From: Bordetella parapertussis | GTDB lineage: Bacteria; Pseudomonadota; Gammaproteobacteria; Burkholderiales; Thiobacillaceae | DNA length: 64,000 bases | Reading direction: 5' to 3' | Assembly (NCBI GenBank): GCA_945890495.1 | Contig: CAMDCO010000007.1 | Span: 1-64,000 of the forward strand | In this document: positions 9,488-22,473 of the stretch, piece by piece | Position numbering within the stretch: position 1 is the stretch's first letter | How the letters are laid out: the number at the start of each line of letters is the position of its first letter | Notes under the pieces: generated by a model | What the model saw: the letters and a program-made list of their open reading frames with translations, nothing else | Databases searched by the model: none | Told to the model about the DNA's origin: nothing | Program-made: the position numbers and the translations under genes

Positions 9488-10813
9488 GTGTCCGGTGCGG
9501 CTGGCCTCATGCAGAAGTCTGGCAAGATGGGTGATCTCAAACAGCGCGTTTGGTTCCTCATCGGGGCGCTGGTCGTCTATCGCATCGGTGCGCATATCCC
9601 GGTCCCTGGCATTGATCCGGTGGTGTTGGCTGAGCTCTTCAAGACTCAAGCGGGCGGAATACTGGGCATGTTTAACATGTTCTCAGGCGGGGCCTTGGAG
9701 CGTTTTACGGTCTTTGCTCTGGGCATCATGCCGTATATTTCGGCCTCCATCATCATGCAATTGTTGACGGTGGTGTCTCCTTCAATGGAGGCCTTGAAGA
9801 AGGAAGGCGAAGCCGGCCGGCGTAAGATTACGCAGTACACCCGTTATGGAACGGTGGTCTTGGCGACCTTTCAGGCGATTGGTATTTCTATCGCGCTTGA
9901 AGGCCAGGCCGGTTTGGTTCTTGATCCGGGCATGATGTTCCGCCTCACGACGATGTTGACTCTCGTGGCCGGAACGATGTTCCTGATGTGGCTTGGCGAG
10001 CAGATTACTGAGCGTGGTTTGGGCAATGGGATCTCCATGATCATCTTCGCCGGCATCGCAGCAGGTCTGCCCTCGGCGATTGGCGGCACCCTTGATTTGA
10101 CCCGCACGGGTGCGTTCTCGATCCCGCTTGCCCTGCTGCTGTTCGTTGGCGCAATCTTGGTGGTGGCCTTGGTTGTGTTTGTTGAACGGGGTCAGCGCAA
10201 GATCCTGGTTAATTATGCCAAGCGTCAGGTCGGCAACAAGATTTATGGCGGTCAGAGCTCTCATCTCCCGCTCAAGATCAACATGGCCGGTGTGATTCCG
10301 CCGATCTTTGCCTCCAGCATTATTCTGTTCCCGGCGACGCTGGCGGGCTGGTTCGGCAGTGGTGAAAATATGACCTGGTTGCGCGATGTGGGTGCGTCCC
10401 TCTCGCCCGGTCAACCGCTGTATGTGTTGCTGTATGCGACGGCCATTGTATTTTTCTGCTTTTTCTACACGGCGTTGGTGTTTAACCCCCGTGAGACGGC
10501 AGACAACCTGAAAAAGAGTGGGGCCTTTGTTCCTGGGATTCGTCCAGGCGATCAGACCTCACGCTACATTGACAAGATCATGACCCGTTTGACGGTAGTG
10601 GGTGCGGTGTACATCACACTGGTGTGTCTGCTGCCGGAGTTCCTGATTCTGAAATGGAATGTCCCGTTCTATTTCGGTGGCACGAGTTTGTTGATTTTAG
10701 TCGTTGTTTCGATGGATTTCATGGCACAGGTTCAGTCCTACATGATGTCCCATCAGTACGAGAGTCTGCTCAAGAAGGCTAACTTCAAAGGCGGAAACTT
10801 TTTAGGTCATTGA
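9488..10813 (+). CDS. secY: Protein translocase subunit SecY
   Basis: 441 residues with a GTG start after AGGAGA. SecY is the channel subunit of the SecYEG translocon in the inner membrane. Ten hydrophobic segments are apparent. [12 protein letters not shown] and the motif [26 protein letters not shown] in the cytosolic C5 region are conserved. It keeps its gammaproteobacterial position between rplO and rpmJ. Confidence 0.97.
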   Translation: MSGAAGLMQKSGKMGDLKQRVWFLIGALVVYRIGAHIPVPGIDPVVLAELFKTQAGGILGMFNMFSGGALERFTVFALGIMPYISASIIMQLLTVVSPSMEALKKEGEAGRRKITQYTRYGTVVLATFQAIGISIALEGQAGLVLDPGMMFRLTTMLTLVAGTMFLMWLGEQITERGLGNGISMIIFAGIAAGLPSAIGGTLDLTRTGAFSIPLALLLFVGAILVVALVVFVERGQRKILVNYAKRQVGNKIYGGQSSHLPLKINMAGVIPPIFASSIILFPATLAGWFGSGENMTWLRDVGASLSPGQPLYVLLYATAIVFFCFFYTALVFNPRETADNLKKSGAFVPGIRPGDQTSRYIDKIMTRLTVVGAVYITLVCLLPEFLILKWNVPFYFGGTSLLILVVVSMDFMAQVQSYMMSHQYESLLKKANFKGGNFLGH

Positions 10814-10831
10814 GTTTTAAAGGAGCCGGAA

Positions 10832-10945
10832 ATGCGAGTTCAAGCATCGGTTAAGAAGATTTGTAACAAATGCAAGATCGTGCGTCGTAAAGGTGTCGTT
10901 CGTGTTATCTGCACCGAGGCTCGTCACAAGCAGCGTCAGGGTTAA
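10832..10945 (+). CDS. rpmJ: 50S ribosomal protein L36
   Basis: A 37-residue gene. It starts [19 protein letters not shown] and ends RHKQRQG. Cysteines 11, 14 and 27 plus a histidine form the zinc ribbon of the C+ type. AGGAG lies before the ATG at 10832. Placement between secY and rpsM is the gammaproteobacterial arrangement; betaproteobacteria usually have infA here. Confidence 0.96.
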   Translation: MRVQASVKKICNKCKIVRRKGVVRVICTEARHKQRQG

Positions 10946-10964
10946 TCCTGCCCTTGCTCGACAG

Positions 10965-10993
10965 TTGAAATCTGGGAGTTAATTTTGTATAAT
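10965..10993 (+). promoter_or_regulatory. Promoter of the alpha (rpsM-rplQ) operon
   Basis: TTGAAA (10965-10970), a 17-bp spacer and a perfect TATAAT (10988-10993) form a strong sigma-70 promoter. The expected start site is about 20 nt before the rpsM ATG, so the leader is very short. Confidence 0.82.
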
Positions 10994-11019
10994 GTTTCGT
11001 TTTCCGCGCGGAGTTTCTG

Positions 11020-11382
11020 ATGGCCCGTATCGCTGGGGTTAATGTCCCTAATCATAAACATGCTGAGATCGCCTTAACGGCGGTGTATGGCATTGGTCGT
11101 ACCCGTGCTCGTTTGATTTGCGAGCAGTGTGGAATTGCGCCTTCTACCAAGATCAAAGATCTTGATGATGCGGCTATCGACAAACTTCGCGATGGGGTAC
11201 AGAAGTTCACCGTCGAGGGTGATCTTCGTCGTGAAATCACGATGAACATTAAGCGCTTGATGGACCTGGGTTGTTATCGTGGTCAGCGCCATCGTCGCGG
11301 TCTTCCGATGCGTGGTCAGCGTACGCGTACCAACGCCCGCACCCGTAAGGGCCCGCGTCGTCAAATGCAAAACAAGAAATAA
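11020..11382 (+). CDS. rpsM: 30S ribosomal protein S13
   Basis: 120 residues. S13 contacts the P-site tRNA and 50S bridges. [26 protein letters not shown] and the C-terminal [22 protein letters not shown] are diagnostic. The short leader leaves no space upstream of the start for the S4-binding pseudoknot known from E. coli. Confidence 0.97.
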   Translation: MARIAGVNVPNHKHAEIALTAVYGIGRTRARLICEQCGIAPSTKIKDLDDAAIDKLRDGVQKFTVEGDLRREITMNIKRLMDLGCYRGQRHRRGLPMRGQRTRTNARTRKGPRRQMQNKK

Positions 11383-11399
11383 TGGCAGGATAGAATCTT

Positions 11400-11795
11400 A
11401 TGGCTAAGTCAAATACCAGCGCCCGCGTGCGTAAGAAAGTCAAAAAGAACGTCGTTGACGGTGTAGCGCACGTCCACGCCTCTTTTAACAATACCATCAT
11501 CACCATTACTGATCGTCAGGGTAATGCGTTGTCTTGGGCTACATCCGGTGGCGCTGGCTTTAAGGGTTCGCGTAAGAGCACCCCGTTTGCGGCGCAGGTT
11601 GCGGCCGAAAGCGCCGGCAAAATGGCCCAAGAATATGGTGTCAAAAATTTGGAAGTTCGTGTCAAGGGCCCGGGCCCGGGTCGTGACTCCTCTGTTCGTG
11701 CCCTCAATCTGTTGGGCTTCAAGATTATCAGCATCTCGGATGTGACGCCCATGCCGCATAACGGCTGCCGTCCGCCCAAGAAGCGTCGTATCTGA
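11400..11795 (+). CDS. rpsK: 30S ribosomal protein S11
   Basis: 131 residues. S11 lines the mRNA exit on the platform. [42 protein letters not shown] and the terminal [11 protein letters not shown] are canonical. An ordinary alpha-operon member. Confidence 0.97.
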   Translation: MAKSNTSARVRKKVKKNVVDGVAHVHASFNNTIITITDRQGNALSWATSGGAGFKGSRKSTPFAAQVAAESAGKMAQEYGVKNLEVRVKGPGPGRDSSVRALNLLGFKIISISDVTPMPHNGCRPPKKRRI

Positions 11796-11812
11796 TTCAA
11801 GGAGACCACCCC

Positions 11813-12439
11813 GTGGCCCGTAATACCGATCCCAAGTGCCGTCAGTGCCGCCGTGAAGGCGAGAAGCTCTTTATCAAGGGCGAGAAGTGCTATACCGACA
11901 AATGTGCCATCGAGCGCCGTAATTCGCGCCCGGGCCAACACGGTGCAAAGAACCAGCGTCTGTCTGACTATGCCGTTCACCTGCGTGAAAAGCAGAAGAT
12001 CCGCCGCATCTATGGCGTTCTTGAAGGCCAGTTCCGTCTGACCTACAAGTCCGCCAATGACCGCAAGGGCGTGACCGGCGAGAACCTGCTGCAGATTCTT
12101 GAATCCCGTCTGGACAGCGTGACCTACCGTATGGGCTTTGGCGCTTCTCGCACCGAGGCGCGTCAAGTGGTTCGCCACAACGGTATTCTGGTCAATGGTC
12201 GTCGCGTCAACATTCCGTCCTACCAAGTCAAGCCGGGCGATGTCGTTGAGGTCTCCGAGCGTGCCAAGGCCCAGTTGCGTATCAAGGGTGCTGTTGAAGC
12301 GGCTCAAGGTCGTGGCTTCCCCGAGTGGGTTGAGGTCGACACCAAGGCGCTCAAGGGTACCTATAAGGCGATGCCGACCCGTGCCGAATTGCCGCCGACG
12401 ATCAACGAGAACCTCGTTGTCGAACTTTATTCTAAGTAA
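11813..12439 (+). CDS. rpsD: 30S ribosomal protein S4, zinc-binding form
   Basis: 208 residues, GTG start after AAGGAG. S4 starts 16S rRNA assembly and is the repressor of the alpha operon in E. coli. An S4 RNA-binding domain is clear in the middle ([21 protein letters not shown]). The N-terminus carries Cys9, Cys12, Cys26 and Cys31 (KCRQCRR ... KCYTDKC), the zinc-finger arrangement known from Thermus. E. coli S4 lacks this full set, so this is an uncommon variant for a gammaproteobacterium. Confidence 0.96.
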   Translation: MARNTDPKCRQCRREGEKLFIKGEKCYTDKCAIERRNSRPGQHGAKNQRLSDYAVHLREKQKIRRIYGVLEGQFRLTYKSANDRKGVTGENLLQILESRLDSVTYRMGFGASRTEARQVVRHNGILVNGRRVNIPSYQVKPGDVVEVSERAKAQLRIKGAVEAAQGRGFPEWVEVDTKALKGTYKAMPTRAELPPTINENLVVELYSK

Positions 12440-12484
12440 TTAGTCGTCATTATTCGTCTTTGACGGTCTACTAAGGAACCAGAC

Positions 12485-13489
12485 ATGTCCCAAACCGGAG
12501 AACTGCTTAAACCGCGCATCATCGAGGTCGACAGCGTTTCCCCTCGTCAGGCCCGCATTACGCTTGAGCCTTTTGAGCGTGGTCATGGTCACACCCTGGG
12601 CAACGCTTTGCGTCGCATCTTGTTGTCTTCTATGGAAGGTCACGCACCGACTGAGGTCAGCATTGTCGGAGTTGTGCACGAATATTCCACGATTGATGGC
12701 GTTGAGGAAGATGTCGTTGATATCTTGCTTAATCTGAAGGGTTTGGCCGTCAAGTTGCACGGCCGTGACAAGACCACTGTCCAAATTAAGAAGGATGGCG
12801 AAGGCGTCGTGACGGCTGCAGATATCATCGCCGGCTCCGAAGTTGAGATCCTTAATCCGGACCATGTGATCGCCCGTGTTACTCAAGGCGGTCGCCTCGA
12901 AATGGAAATCACGATTTCCTCAGGTCGCGGCTACCAGCCTTCGTCGGTTCGTATTCAGAACGAGGAAACGCGTTCTGTGGGCACCATTCCTATTGATGCC
13001 CTCTTCAGCCCGGTGCGTCGTGTTAGCTATTCAGTGGAGTCGGCCCGTGTTGAACAGCGTACCGATCTCGACAAGCTCATCCTCGAGATTGAGACCAATG
13101 GCGTGATCGATCCGGAAGAAGCGGTGCGTGCTTCGGCCCGTCTGCTCATCAATCAACTGATTCCGTTTGCCGAACTGCGTGGCGTGAGCATTGAGTCTGC
13201 GCTTCAGCCGTCGTCTGAGGGTAGTCAAGTAGAGGGCGTGTATCTGCGTCCGGTTGACGAACTCGAGCTGACGGTTCGCTCTGCCAATTGCCTCAAGGCT
13301 GAAAATATCTATTACATCGGTGATCTGGTTCATCGCACCGAAAATGAACTTCTTAAAACCCCTAACCTGGGCCGTAAGTCTTTGAATGAAATCAAAGATG
13401 TGCTGCTTGCTCGTGGTCTTTCGCTCGGCATGAAGCTGGAGAATTGGCCGCCTGCCGGGTTGGAACGTCCTTCTGTGAATCGAGGTTGA
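12485..13489 (+). CDS. rpoA: DNA-directed RNA polymerase subunit alpha
   Basis: 334 residues. The N-terminal domain (about 1-235) dimerises and assembles polymerase, seen in [23 protein letters not shown]. The C-terminal domain (about 250-320) binds UP elements and activators, seen in [40 protein letters not shown]. The length is close to that of E. coli (329). It lies between rpsD and rplQ as usual. Confidence 0.97.
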   Translation: MSQTGELLKPRIIEVDSVSPRQARITLEPFERGHGHTLGNALRRILLSSMEGHAPTEVSIVGVVHEYSTIDGVEEDVVDILLNLKGLAVKLHGRDKTTVQIKKDGEGVVTAADIIAGSEVEILNPDHVIARVTQGGRLEMEITISSGRGYQPSSVRIQNEETRSVGTIPIDALFSPVRRVSYSVESARVEQRTDLDKLILEIETNGVIDPEEAVRASARLLINQLIPFAELRGVSIESALQPSSEGSQVEGVYLRPVDELELTVRSANCLKAENIYYIGDLVHRTENELLKTPNLGRKSLNEIKDVLLARGLSLGMKLENWPPAGLERPSVNRG

Positions 13490-13490
13490 T

Positions 13491-13874
13491 ATGCGTCACC
13501 GTCTCTCCAACCGTAAACTAAATCGTACCTCCAGTCATCGCCTGGCCCTGCTGCGCAACCTGTCGATCGCGCTGTTGACCCACGAAAGCATCAAGACCAC
13601 CTTGCCCAAGGCCAAGGAGCTTCGCCGCGTCGTTGAGCCGCTGATCACCCTGGGCAAGAAACCGACCCTGGCCAATCGTCGTCTGGCCTTTGATCGCTTG
13701 CGTGATCGCGATTTGGTCGGCAAGCTGTTCAATGATCTGGGTCCGCGCTTCGCCGCCCGTAACGGGGGCTATACCCGCATCCTCAAGTTCGGCTTCCGCG
13801 TAGGCGACAATGCGCCTATGGCCTTGATCGAACTGGTTGATCGCGCGGCCACGGCTGAGTCAACGGCTGAGTAA
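13491..13874 (+). CDS. rplQ: 50S ribosomal protein L17
   Basis: 127 residues. [45 protein letters not shown] is the family N-terminus. Only 1 nt separates the rpoA stop from this ATG. It is the last gene of the ribosomal block; a terminator follows. Confidence 0.97.
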   Translation: MRHRLSNRKLNRTSSHRLALLRNLSIALLTHESIKTTLPKAKELRRVVEPLITLGKKPTLANRRLAFDRLRDRDLVGKLFNDLGPRFAARNGGYTRILKFGFRVGDNAPMALIELVDRAATAESTAE

Positions 13875-13895
13875 TAGCGTGCCCATGGCATACAG

Positions 13896-13922
13896 AAAGC
13901 CGGCCTTTCAGCCGGCTTTTTT
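13896..13922 (+). terminator. Rho-independent terminator after rplQ
   Basis: AAAGCCGGC (13896-13904) pairs with GCCGGCTTT (13911-13919) around a 6-base loop, and the T run continues to 13922. It closes the alpha operon. Confidence 0.92.
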
Positions 13923-13952
13923 GTCTTCGGGTTCACGCTCTGGGGCCTTTGA

Positions 13953-14711
13953 ATGTCGATGCTAGTGCTCGTAACCGATTACGGCTGGGCCGATGCCTAT
14001 GTGGGTCAGCTGAAATGCGCTTTACATCGTGATGCGCCGGGTATTTCGGTCGTAGATCTTTTGCATGCGGTGCCTGATTTCAATGCCCATGCCGGCGCCC
14101 ATCTTTTAGATGCCTTTCCCCTGCCATCGGGCAGTGTTGTCCTGGCGGTTGTGGATCCCGGCGTTGGTGGGCCGCGTGATGCCGCCGCGCTTCTGGCGGA
14201 TGGCGTTTGGTATGTTGGCCCCGATAACGGGCTTCTGTCGATTCGTGCGCAACGGGCCCGGCAGGCTCAGGCCTACCGTATCGTCTGGCGTCCCGAGTTC
14301 CTTTCGGATAGCTTTCACGGCCGCGACCTCTTCGCACCCATTGCGGCCCGCCTTGCGCGGGGTGAGGCCCCTGCCTTGATCGAGCAGGGTGACTTGGTCG
14401 CCATTGAGGCGCTGCAAGTGGTTTTTGATGCGGCCGATTTACCGCGGGTGATCTACATCGATCATTATGGAAATGCCTGGACAGGGTTGCGTGGTGCCTT
14501 ATGGTGCGCCCAGGATCGACTTCGGGTTAAGGGGCAGGCCTTGCCGTGGCAACGCTGTTTTATCGAGGCTGGCCAAGCGGAGGTGTTCTGGCATACCAAT
14601 GCCAATGGGCTGGTTGAGATCGCCGCGAATCGTGCCTCGGCGGCGAATCTCTTAGGCTTGCAGGTGGGTGATCGAGTGGAATTCGTCCCGTCCGGGCCCG
14701 CGCGGCATTAG
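13953..14711 (+). CDS. SAM hydroxide adenosyltransferase family protein (DUF62)
   Basis: 252 residues. The N-terminal domain has the family pattern [35 protein letters not shown] and [10 protein letters not shown] smaller C-terminal barrel includes [13 protein letters not shown]. Characterised relatives hydrolyse S-adenosylmethionine to adenosine and methionine; related enzymes are halogenases, but nothing here suggests that. The start may be this ATG or the next one two codons on. It converges with the pseudouridine synthase gene, overlapping by 4 nt. Confidence 0.85.
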   Translation: MSMLVLVTDYGWADAYVGQLKCALHRDAPGISVVDLLHAVPDFNAHAGAHLLDAFPLPSGSVVLAVVDPGVGGPRDAAALLADGVWYVGPDNGLLSIRAQRARQAQAYRIVWRPEFLSDSFHGRDLFAPIAARLARGEAPALIEQGDLVAIEALQVVFDAADLPRVIYIDHYGNAWTGLRGALWCAQDRLRVKGQALPWQRCFIEAGQAEVFWHTNANGLVEIAANRASAANLLGLQVGDRVEFVPSGPARH

Positions 14712-15439
14712 AACCCTTCTTCTGCGCGGAGCAGGCGCCATTTCCCTAAGGGCAAGTGACCGAGCATGATGCGGCCGATGCGTACGCGCTTCAGGCCGAC
14801 GACGCTGAGGCCCACTAATTCGCACATGCGGCGGATCTGCCGCTTCTTTCCCTCTTTCAGGATGAAACGCAGCTGGTCTTCGTTTTGCCAGCTGACCTTC
14901 GCGGGGCGCAGGGCCTTGCCATCGAGAGACAGGCCGTGATTCAGAAGGCGAAGTCCGGCCGCATCCAGCGCGCCGTTGACGCGGACCAGGTACTCCTTTT
15001 CGATATCGGAGTTCTCGCCGATGAGTTGCTTGGCGATACGGCCATCTTGGGTCAGGATGAGTAGACCGGTCGAATCGATGTCCAGTCGGCCGGCTGGGGC
15101 AAGACCCTTGAGCCAAGCCGGGGAGAACGCTCCGGAGCGATCTTCGTCCCAGCGGTGTTCAGGCTTAACGAGAACCACCGCCGGTTCATAGCCGGGTTCT
15201 GGCTGACCGCTGACATAGCCCACCGGTTTGTGTATCAGGACGGTCACGCGCTGGGCTTGTTGCAGGTTGGCCTCGCGGGTGAGGCGGATATCGCAGTCGG
15301 GTGCGGCCTTGGTGCCGAGGACGCTGATCTGGACGCCATTGACCCAGACCCAGCCGCGCTCGATATAGACATCGGCCTCACGGCGCGAGCAGAGGCCGCG
15401 TTCGGACATAAGTTTGGATAGGCGGACAGGTTCAGACAT
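14708..15439 (-). CDS. rRNA pseudouridine synthase, RluF/RluB type
   Basis: 243 residues. An N-terminal S4 domain ([22 protein letters not shown]) is followed by the RsuA/RluB/E/F catalytic domain. The catalytic aspartate sits in [21 protein letters not shown], and [12 protein letters not shown] is the second conserved motif. It isomerises uridine in 23S rRNA; the motif set is closest to RluF, but the exact target is not certain. It overlaps the uvrA stop by 8 nt on the same strand. Confidence 0.87.
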   Translation of the reverse strand: MSEPVRLSKLMSERGLCSRREADVYIERGWVWVNGVQISVLGTKAAPDCDIRLTREANLQQAQRVTVLIHKPVGYVSGQPEPGYEPAVVLVKPEHRWDEDRSGAFSPAWLKGLAPAGRLDIDSTGLLILTQDGRIAKQLIGENSDIEKEYLVRVNGALDAAGLRLLNHGLSLDGKALRPAKVSWQNEDQLRFILKEGKKRQIRRMCELVGLSVVGLKRVRIGRIMLGHLPLGKWRLLRAEEGF

Positions 15440-18251
15440 GTTTTTCGAGTAGAGGTTTCAGATATTGGCCGGTGACGCTGGCAGGATTGGCAGCCACCTG
15501 TTCCGGCGTGCCTTCGGCCATGATACGCCCACCCCCGTCGCCGCCCTCAGGGCCCATGTCCACGATCCAGTCGGCGGTCTTGATGACATCTAGGTTGTGT
15601 TCAATGACCAGGATGGTGTTGCCGCGCTCGACCAGCCGTTGCAGGACGGAGAGCAGCAGGGAAATGTCGTGGAAATGCAGACCGGTGGTGGGCTCATCGA
15701 GGATGTAGAGGGTGCGGCCGGTGTCGCGCTTGGAGAGTTCGAGGGCCAGCTTGACGCGCTGCGCTTCGCCGCCCGAAAGGGTGGTGGCCGATTGGCCAAG
15801 ACGGATGTAGGACAGGCCGACATCCACCAAGGTTTGCAGCTTGCGCGCGACCACGGGGACCGCGTCAAAGAAGGCGCGCGCCTCCTCGACGGTCATCTCC
15901 AGGATCTGGCGAATATTGCGGCCGCGGTATTCGATCTCCAGGGTCTCGCGGTTATAGCGCTGGCCGTGACAGACATCACAAGGGACATAGATGTCGGGCA
16001 GGAAGTGCATCTCGACCTTGATCAGGCCGTCGCCCTGACAGGCTTCACAGCGACCGCCCTTGATATTGAAGGAAAAACGGCCGGGCCCGTAACCGCGTTC
16101 GCGTGACATGGGTGTGCCGGCAAAGAGATCGCGAATGGGCGTAAAAAGCCCGGTGTAGGTGGCGGGATTGGAGCGCGGGGTGCGGCCGATAGGCGACTGA
16201 TCCACATTGACCACTTTATCGAAGAATTCGACCCCGGTAATGGATTCGAACGGGGCCGGCGTGGTGGACGCCCCGTTCAACTGGACCGCAATCTGGGCAT
16301 AGAGGGTGTCGTTGATGAGGGTCGATTTGCCCGAACCAGAGACGCCGGTGATACAGATGAATTGGCCTAGGGGGAGGTCTAAGGTGACGGATTTGAGGTT
16401 GTTGCCACTCGCACCGGTCAGCCGTAGGCGACGATCTTCACGCGCCGGACGGCGTTGATCGGGTAAGGCAATGGACCGTTTTCCCGTGAGGTAGTCGGCT
16501 GTAAGTGAGCGATCACTTGCGAGTATATCGTTGAGTGTTCCTTGGGCCAGGATCTCGCCACCGTGCTCGCCGGCGCCCGGGCCCATGTCGACGATATGGT
16601 CGGCGGCACGGATGGCCTCTTCGTCATGCTCGACCACGATCACGCTGTTGCCCTGATCGCGCAGGTGACGCAGGGTGGCCAAGAGGCGGTCGTTGTCGCG
16701 TTGGTGCAGGCCGATGGAGGGTTCATCCAGCACATAGAGAACGCCCGTCAGGCCAGAGCCGATTTGGCTGGCCAAGCGAATGCGCTGCGCCTCGCCGCCG
16801 GACAGGGTATCGGCAGAGCGGTCCAACGACAGGTAATCAAGGCCGACATTGTTGAGAAAACCTAAGCGAGCGCAGATCTCGCGCACAATCTTGTCGGCGA
16901 CTTGGGCGCGGTAGCCGTCCAATTTTAGGCCTTCGAAAAAGGCCAGACAGGTTCGAATGGGCAGATGGGCCAGTTCGTGCAGATGGGCGCCACCGAGGGT
17001 GACATGGCGCGCCTCGCGGCGTAGACGGCTACCCTCGCATTCTGGGCAGGTGCGGCTGGCGATGTACTTGGCCAGATCCTCACGCACCATTTGTGACTCG
17101 CTTTCCTTGTAGCGCCGCTCAAGGGTGGGGATGACGCCGTCAAAGACATGCTTGCGCGGTTGGGCGCGGCCACTCTCGCTGAGGTAATGGAAGCTGATCA
17201 ATTCGCTGCCGCTACCCAACAGAACGATGTCGCGCACCCGTTCGGGCAGATCTTCCCAGACGGTCTCGATGTCGAAACCATAGTGCTGGGCCAGGGCCTC
17301 GATCATGCGATAGAAAAAGGCGTTGCGCCGGTCCCAGCCCTTGATGGCGCCGGAGGCCAGGGAGAGGTGCGGAAAGGCGACCACGCGCTCGGGGTCAAAA
17401 AACTGGATATGGCCGAGGCCGTCACAGCGCGGACAGGCGCCCATCGGGTTGTTGAACGAAAACAGCCTGGGTTCCAGTTCGGGCAAGGCGTAGTCACAGA
17501 CCGGACAGGCAAATCGGGCCGAAAACAGGTGCTCCTTTCCGGAGTCCATCTCCACCGCCAGGGCGCGTCCGTCGGAATGGCGCAATGCGGTCTCGAACGA
17601 CTCGGCCAGCCGTTGCTGGATGTCCGGGCGGACCTTGATCCGATCAATGACGACCTCAAGGGTGTGTTTCTTGTTCTTGTCCAGCTTGGGGACGGCATCG
17701 ATCTCGAAGACCTCCCCGTCCACGCGGATGCGCACAAAACCCTGCGCGCGCAGCTCGTCGATGAGGTTGACCTGTTCGCCTTTGCGTCCCACCACCAGCG
17801 GCGCCAAGATCATCAAGCGGGTGTCTTCCGGTAGGGCCAGCACCTGATCGACCATTTGCGAGATGGTCTGCGCCGATAACTCGATGCCATGCTCCGGACA
17901 GCGCGGCGTGCCGGCGCGGGCAAACAACAGGCGCAGATAATCGTGAATCTCCGTGACCGTGCCGACCGTGGAGCGCGGGTTGTGGCTGGTCGCCTTTTGT
18001 TCGATCGAGATGGCGGGTGAGAGCCCCTCGATCAGATCGACATCGGGTTTTTCCATCAGCTGCAAAAACTGCCGCGCATAGGCCGATAAGGACTCGACAT
18101 ACCGCCGCTGGCCCTCGGCATACAGCGTGTCAAAAGCCAGCGATGACTTGCCTGAGCCTGACAGTCCGGTAATGACAATCAGTTGGTGCGACGGCAGGTC
18201 CAGGCTAATGTTTTTAAGATTATGGGTGCGAGCACCGCGGATGCGGATCAT
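15432..18251 (-). CDS. uvrA: UvrABC system protein A
   Basis: 939 residues, the normal length. UvrA is the damage-recognition ATPase of nucleotide excision repair. Two ABC modules are visible: Walker [10 protein letters not shown] near residue 31 and GVSGSGKST in the second half, each with an LSGGEAQR signature. Zinc-binding CPVC ... CPRC and CEAC ... CDVCHG sets are present. It is divergent from the MFS gene. The uvrA-MFS-ssb neighbourhood is also known from pseudomonads, although two extra genes intervene here. Confidence 0.97.
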   Translation of the reverse strand: MIRIRGARTHNLKNISLDLPSHQLIVITGLSGSGKSSLAFDTLYAEGQRRYVESLSAYARQFLQLMEKPDVDLIEGLSPAISIEQKATSHNPRSTVGTVTEIHDYLRLLFARAGTPRCPEHGIELSAQTISQMVDQVLALPEDTRLMILAPLVVGRKGEQVNLIDELRAQGFVRIRVDGEVFEIDAVPKLDKNKKHTLEVVIDRIKVRPDIQQRLAESFETALRHSDGRALAVEMDSGKEHLFSARFACPVCDYALPELEPRLFSFNNPMGACPRCDGLGHIQFFDPERVVAFPHLSLASGAIKGWDRRNAFFYRMIEALAQHYGFDIETVWEDLPERVRDIVLLGSGSELISFHYLSESGRAQPRKHVFDGVIPTLERRYKESESQMVREDLAKYIASRTCPECEGSRLRREARHVTLGGAHLHELAHLPIRTCLAFFEGLKLDGYRAQVADKIVREICARLGFLNNVGLDYLSLDRSADTLSGGEAQRIRLASQIGSGLTGVLYVLDEPSIGLHQRDNDRLLATLRHLRDQGNSVIVVEHDEEAIRAADHIVDMGPGAGEHGGEILAQGTLNDILASDRSLTADYLTGKRSIALPDQRRPAREDRRLRLTGASGNNLKSVTLDLPLGQFICITGVSGSGKSTLINDTLYAQIAVQLNGASTTPAPFESITGVEFFDKVVNVDQSPIGRTPRSNPATYTGLFTPIRDLFAGTPMSRERGYGPGRFSFNIKGGRCEACQGDGLIKVEMHFLPDIYVPCDVCHGQRYNRETLEIEYRGRNIRQILEMTVEEARAFFDAVPVVARKLQTLVDVGLSYIRLGQSATTLSGGEAQRVKLALELSKRDTGRTLYILDEPTTGLHFHDISLLLSVLQRLVERGNTILVIEHNLDVIKTADWIVDMGPEGGDGGGRIMAEGTPEQVAANPASVTGQYLKPLLEKHV

Positions 18252-18317
18252 GGATGGGCTGTGTGCGTTACAAACCGGCTAATATACGCGCTCTTTGCCT
18301 TGTTATGACACCCTGAA

Positions 18318-19724
18318 TTGACTGTGACCTCTTCTAACGCTGCCACCCCTTCTTCTCCGATGCTTCCCTCCGAACGCCGCGCAGCCCTATCGCTGGCGAG
18401 TATTTTCGGTCTGCGCATGCTCGGTATGTTCCTGATCCTGCCTGTGTTTGCCATTTATGCGCAGACGCTGACCGATGATCACACCCTGATCGGCCTTGCG
18501 TTGGGGATGTATGGATTAACGCAGGCGCTTTTGATGATCCCATTCGGGATGGCCTCCGACCGTTTTGGTCGCAAGCCCGTCATCATGCTGGGGTTGTTGA
18601 TCTTCGCCCTCGGCAGCCTGCTGGCCGCCAATGCCGATAGCATCTACGGCATTATCGCCGGTCGCGCCTTGCAAGGGGCGGGGGCTATTTCGGCGGCGGT
18701 GACCGCCTTGTTGGCCGATCTGACGCGCGAGGAGAAACGCACTCAGGCGATGGCCATGATCGGTATGACCATCGGTCTCGCCTTTGCCGGCTCGATGGCC
18801 GCCGGCCCAGCCTTGTATGCCTGGATCGGCATGTCGGGCATGTTCCTGCTGACCGCCGTTTTGGCCTTTGCCGCGATCGGCGTGGTTCGTTTTGTGACCC
18901 CGGATCCGGGCGTGACGGCATTCCACTCGGATGCTCAGGCCAACCCCGCCCGTTTTGGGGATTGCCTGCGGCGGCCAGAACTCCTCCGCCTGAACTTTGG
19001 CATCTTTGCCCTCCATGCCGCGCAGATGGCGATGTTTGTCGTGGTGCCCTTCGCCTTGCAGCAGTCCCTGCCGACGGCCGCACATTGGCAGGTCTATCTG
19101 CCGGTCGTGCTGGTTTCCTTTGTGCTCATGATCCCGGCCATTATCGTGGCAGAAAAGCACGGTCGCATGAAGCCGGTGTTTGTTGGTTCGGTCGCCCTCA
19201 TGCTGGGCGCGCAGGTCTTGATGGCGCTGGCGCTGACACACTTCTGGCTGATTGTTTTGGCCTTGCTGCTCTATTTCATCGCCTTCAACACCCTGGAGGC
19301 CAGCCTGCCGTCACTCGTTTCCAAGATTGCCCCGCCCGAGGCCAAGGGGACGGCCATGGGGATCTACAACACCGCACAGGCCTTTGGACTGTTTCTGGGT
19401 GGCATGGTGGGCGGTTGGCTGGCCCAGCACTATGGTTTCTCGGCGGTCTTTATTTTTTGTGCCGTCCTAATGAGCCTTTGGCTGGGGTTGGCCATGAGCA
19501 TGACGCCGCCGCCCCGGGTGAAAACGCAGATGTTCCATGTGGGGCCGATGAATCCTTCCCAGGCCCAACATTTGGCCGCACAGCTTACCGTCTTTGCCGG
19601 TGTCGAGGCGGTGACGGTGCTTCCGGAAGAAGGCGCCGTGTTGCTCAAGGTCAGCCAGTTGGGTTGGGACGAGGAGGGCGTTCGCCATGTGCTGGCGCAC
19701 GAGGCGCCTGAATCGGGTACATAA
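18318..19724 (+). CDS. MFS transporter, YajR-like
   Basis: 468 residues, 12 predicted membrane segments. It resembles E. coli YajR throughout: FGLRMLGMFLILPVFAIYA, the MFS loop motif SDRFGRKPVI, and GRALQGAGAISAAVTALLADLTREEKRTQAM. The last 75 residues or so form a soluble domain (MFHVGPMNPSQAQHL ...) equivalent to the YAM domain of YajR. The substrate is unknown. The start is uncertain: TTG at 18318, GTG at 18324 and ATG at 18360 are in frame, and none has a strong ribosome site. Confidence 0.85.
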   Translation: MTVTSSNAATPSSPMLPSERRAALSLASIFGLRMLGMFLILPVFAIYAQTLTDDHTLIGLALGMYGLTQALLMIPFGMASDRFGRKPVIMLGLLIFALGSLLAANADSIYGIIAGRALQGAGAISAAVTALLADLTREEKRTQAMAMIGMTIGLAFAGSMAAGPALYAWIGMSGMFLLTAVLAFAAIGVVRFVTPDPGVTAFHSDAQANPARFGDCLRRPELLRLNFGIFALHAAQMAMFVVVPFALQQSLPTAAHWQVYLPVVLVSFVLMIPAIIVAEKHGRMKPVFVGSVALMLGAQVLMALALTHFWLIVLALLLYFIAFNTLEASLPSLVSKIAPPEAKGTAMGIYNTAQAFGLFLGGMVGGWLAQHYGFSAVFIFCAVLMSLWLGLAMSMTPPPRVKTQMFHVGPMNPSQAQHLAAQLTVFAGVEAVTVLPEEGAVLLKVSQLGWDEEGVRHVLAHEAPESGT

Positions 19725-19748
19725 TTCGAAAGTTGACCGGAGGCAATG

Positions 19749-20429
19749 ATGACAACCTATATGTGTGACGACGGCTTGGCCGTGAAACTTGATGCCGGGG
19801 TGGGTGTAAAGATTGAGACCTCGGGGGCGTATGTCGGGCATTTCAGTTTGGCCCGGGAGCGGGTGGCGGGTACCGGCACCAAGGGCATTGAGTTTGTGTT
19901 TGAAACGGACGAAGGCCAGATGGCACGCAATTTGTCGCTGTGGTTGGTACGGGCCACGGGTGAGCGCATTGAGTATTTCCACGGTTTGTTGTCGGCGCTG
20001 ATGGTTTGCCTGGGCCTTAAGCAGATTGACACCTCGACGGCGACGCTGGAGTTGTGGGATCGCGATCAGGGTGGGCGCGTCGCCACTCAGGCGGAGGTCT
20101 TTGCTGCGCTGATGAATCAACCGATCGGCGTGGTGTTGCAGCGTGAAGAACGGGAGTGGGAGGGTCAGTTGCAGGTCAGCATGAAGTTGATCGAATTTTT
20201 CGACCCGGCCGATCGGAGTACGGCGACGGAGATATTAAATGGCGCTCGTTCTGGAAAGGCCCTGGAGCGTGTGCTGGAAAACTTGAAGGATCGCGTCGCT
20301 CCGCCCCCTTCGCGGCGCGATGATTTCCAGTCGCCGCCCCTGAGCGCATCGGCACCCGCTCGCGTTGCTGAGCCCAGCGTTGTTTCGTCTCCTGATGCCT
20401 CGTTCGATGATCAGGACATCCCTTTCTAG
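19749..20429 (+). CDS. Putative ssDNA-binding protein with SSB-type C-terminal tip
   Basis: 226 residues. The chain is not a standard SSB, but it ends in DDQDIPF. This closely matches the acidic DDDIPF tip with which SSB recruits RecQ, RecO, PriA and others. An ordered region (about 1-150, with SGAYVGHFSLAR, GTKGIEFVFETDEGQ and LMVCLGLKQ) is followed by a Pro/Ser/Ala-rich linker, the same plan as SSB: fold, flexible linker, acidic tip. The layout recalls phage-encoded single-stranded DNA-binding proteins. The ATG at 19749 has better spacing to GGAGG than the ATG at 19746. Next come recQ and ssb. DNA binding is inferred. Confidence 0.65.
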   Translation: MTTYMCDDGLAVKLDAGVGVKIETSGAYVGHFSLARERVAGTGTKGIEFVFETDEGQMARNLSLWLVRATGERIEYFHGLLSALMVCLGLKQIDTSTATLELWDRDQGGRVATQAEVFAALMNQPIGVVLQREEREWEGQLQVSMKLIEFFDPADRSTATEILNGARSGKALERVLENLKDRVAPPPSRRDDFQSPPLSASAPARVAEPSVVSSPDASFDDQDIPF

Positions 20430-20485
20430 CGTGCGATGTGGAGGGCGGAAGGTAAGTCGGACAAGGCGAACAAGGCGGGTCTCTC

Positions 20486-22354
<1,869 letters not shown>

Positions 22355-22473
22355 GGCCCGTATTTGAGCAACGGGATGGCAAATACGACTATGGCGTGCT
22401 GAAATGCGTAGTGGCAGGGCTGGCGAGGGGCGGATAGAATCCCTGCACTTCAACACACCACACGGAGATTTCC

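Noticed and set aside
17148-17834. 228-codon plus-strand frame inside uvrA
   Set aside because: Opposite strand of conserved UvrA sequence; no independent signals.
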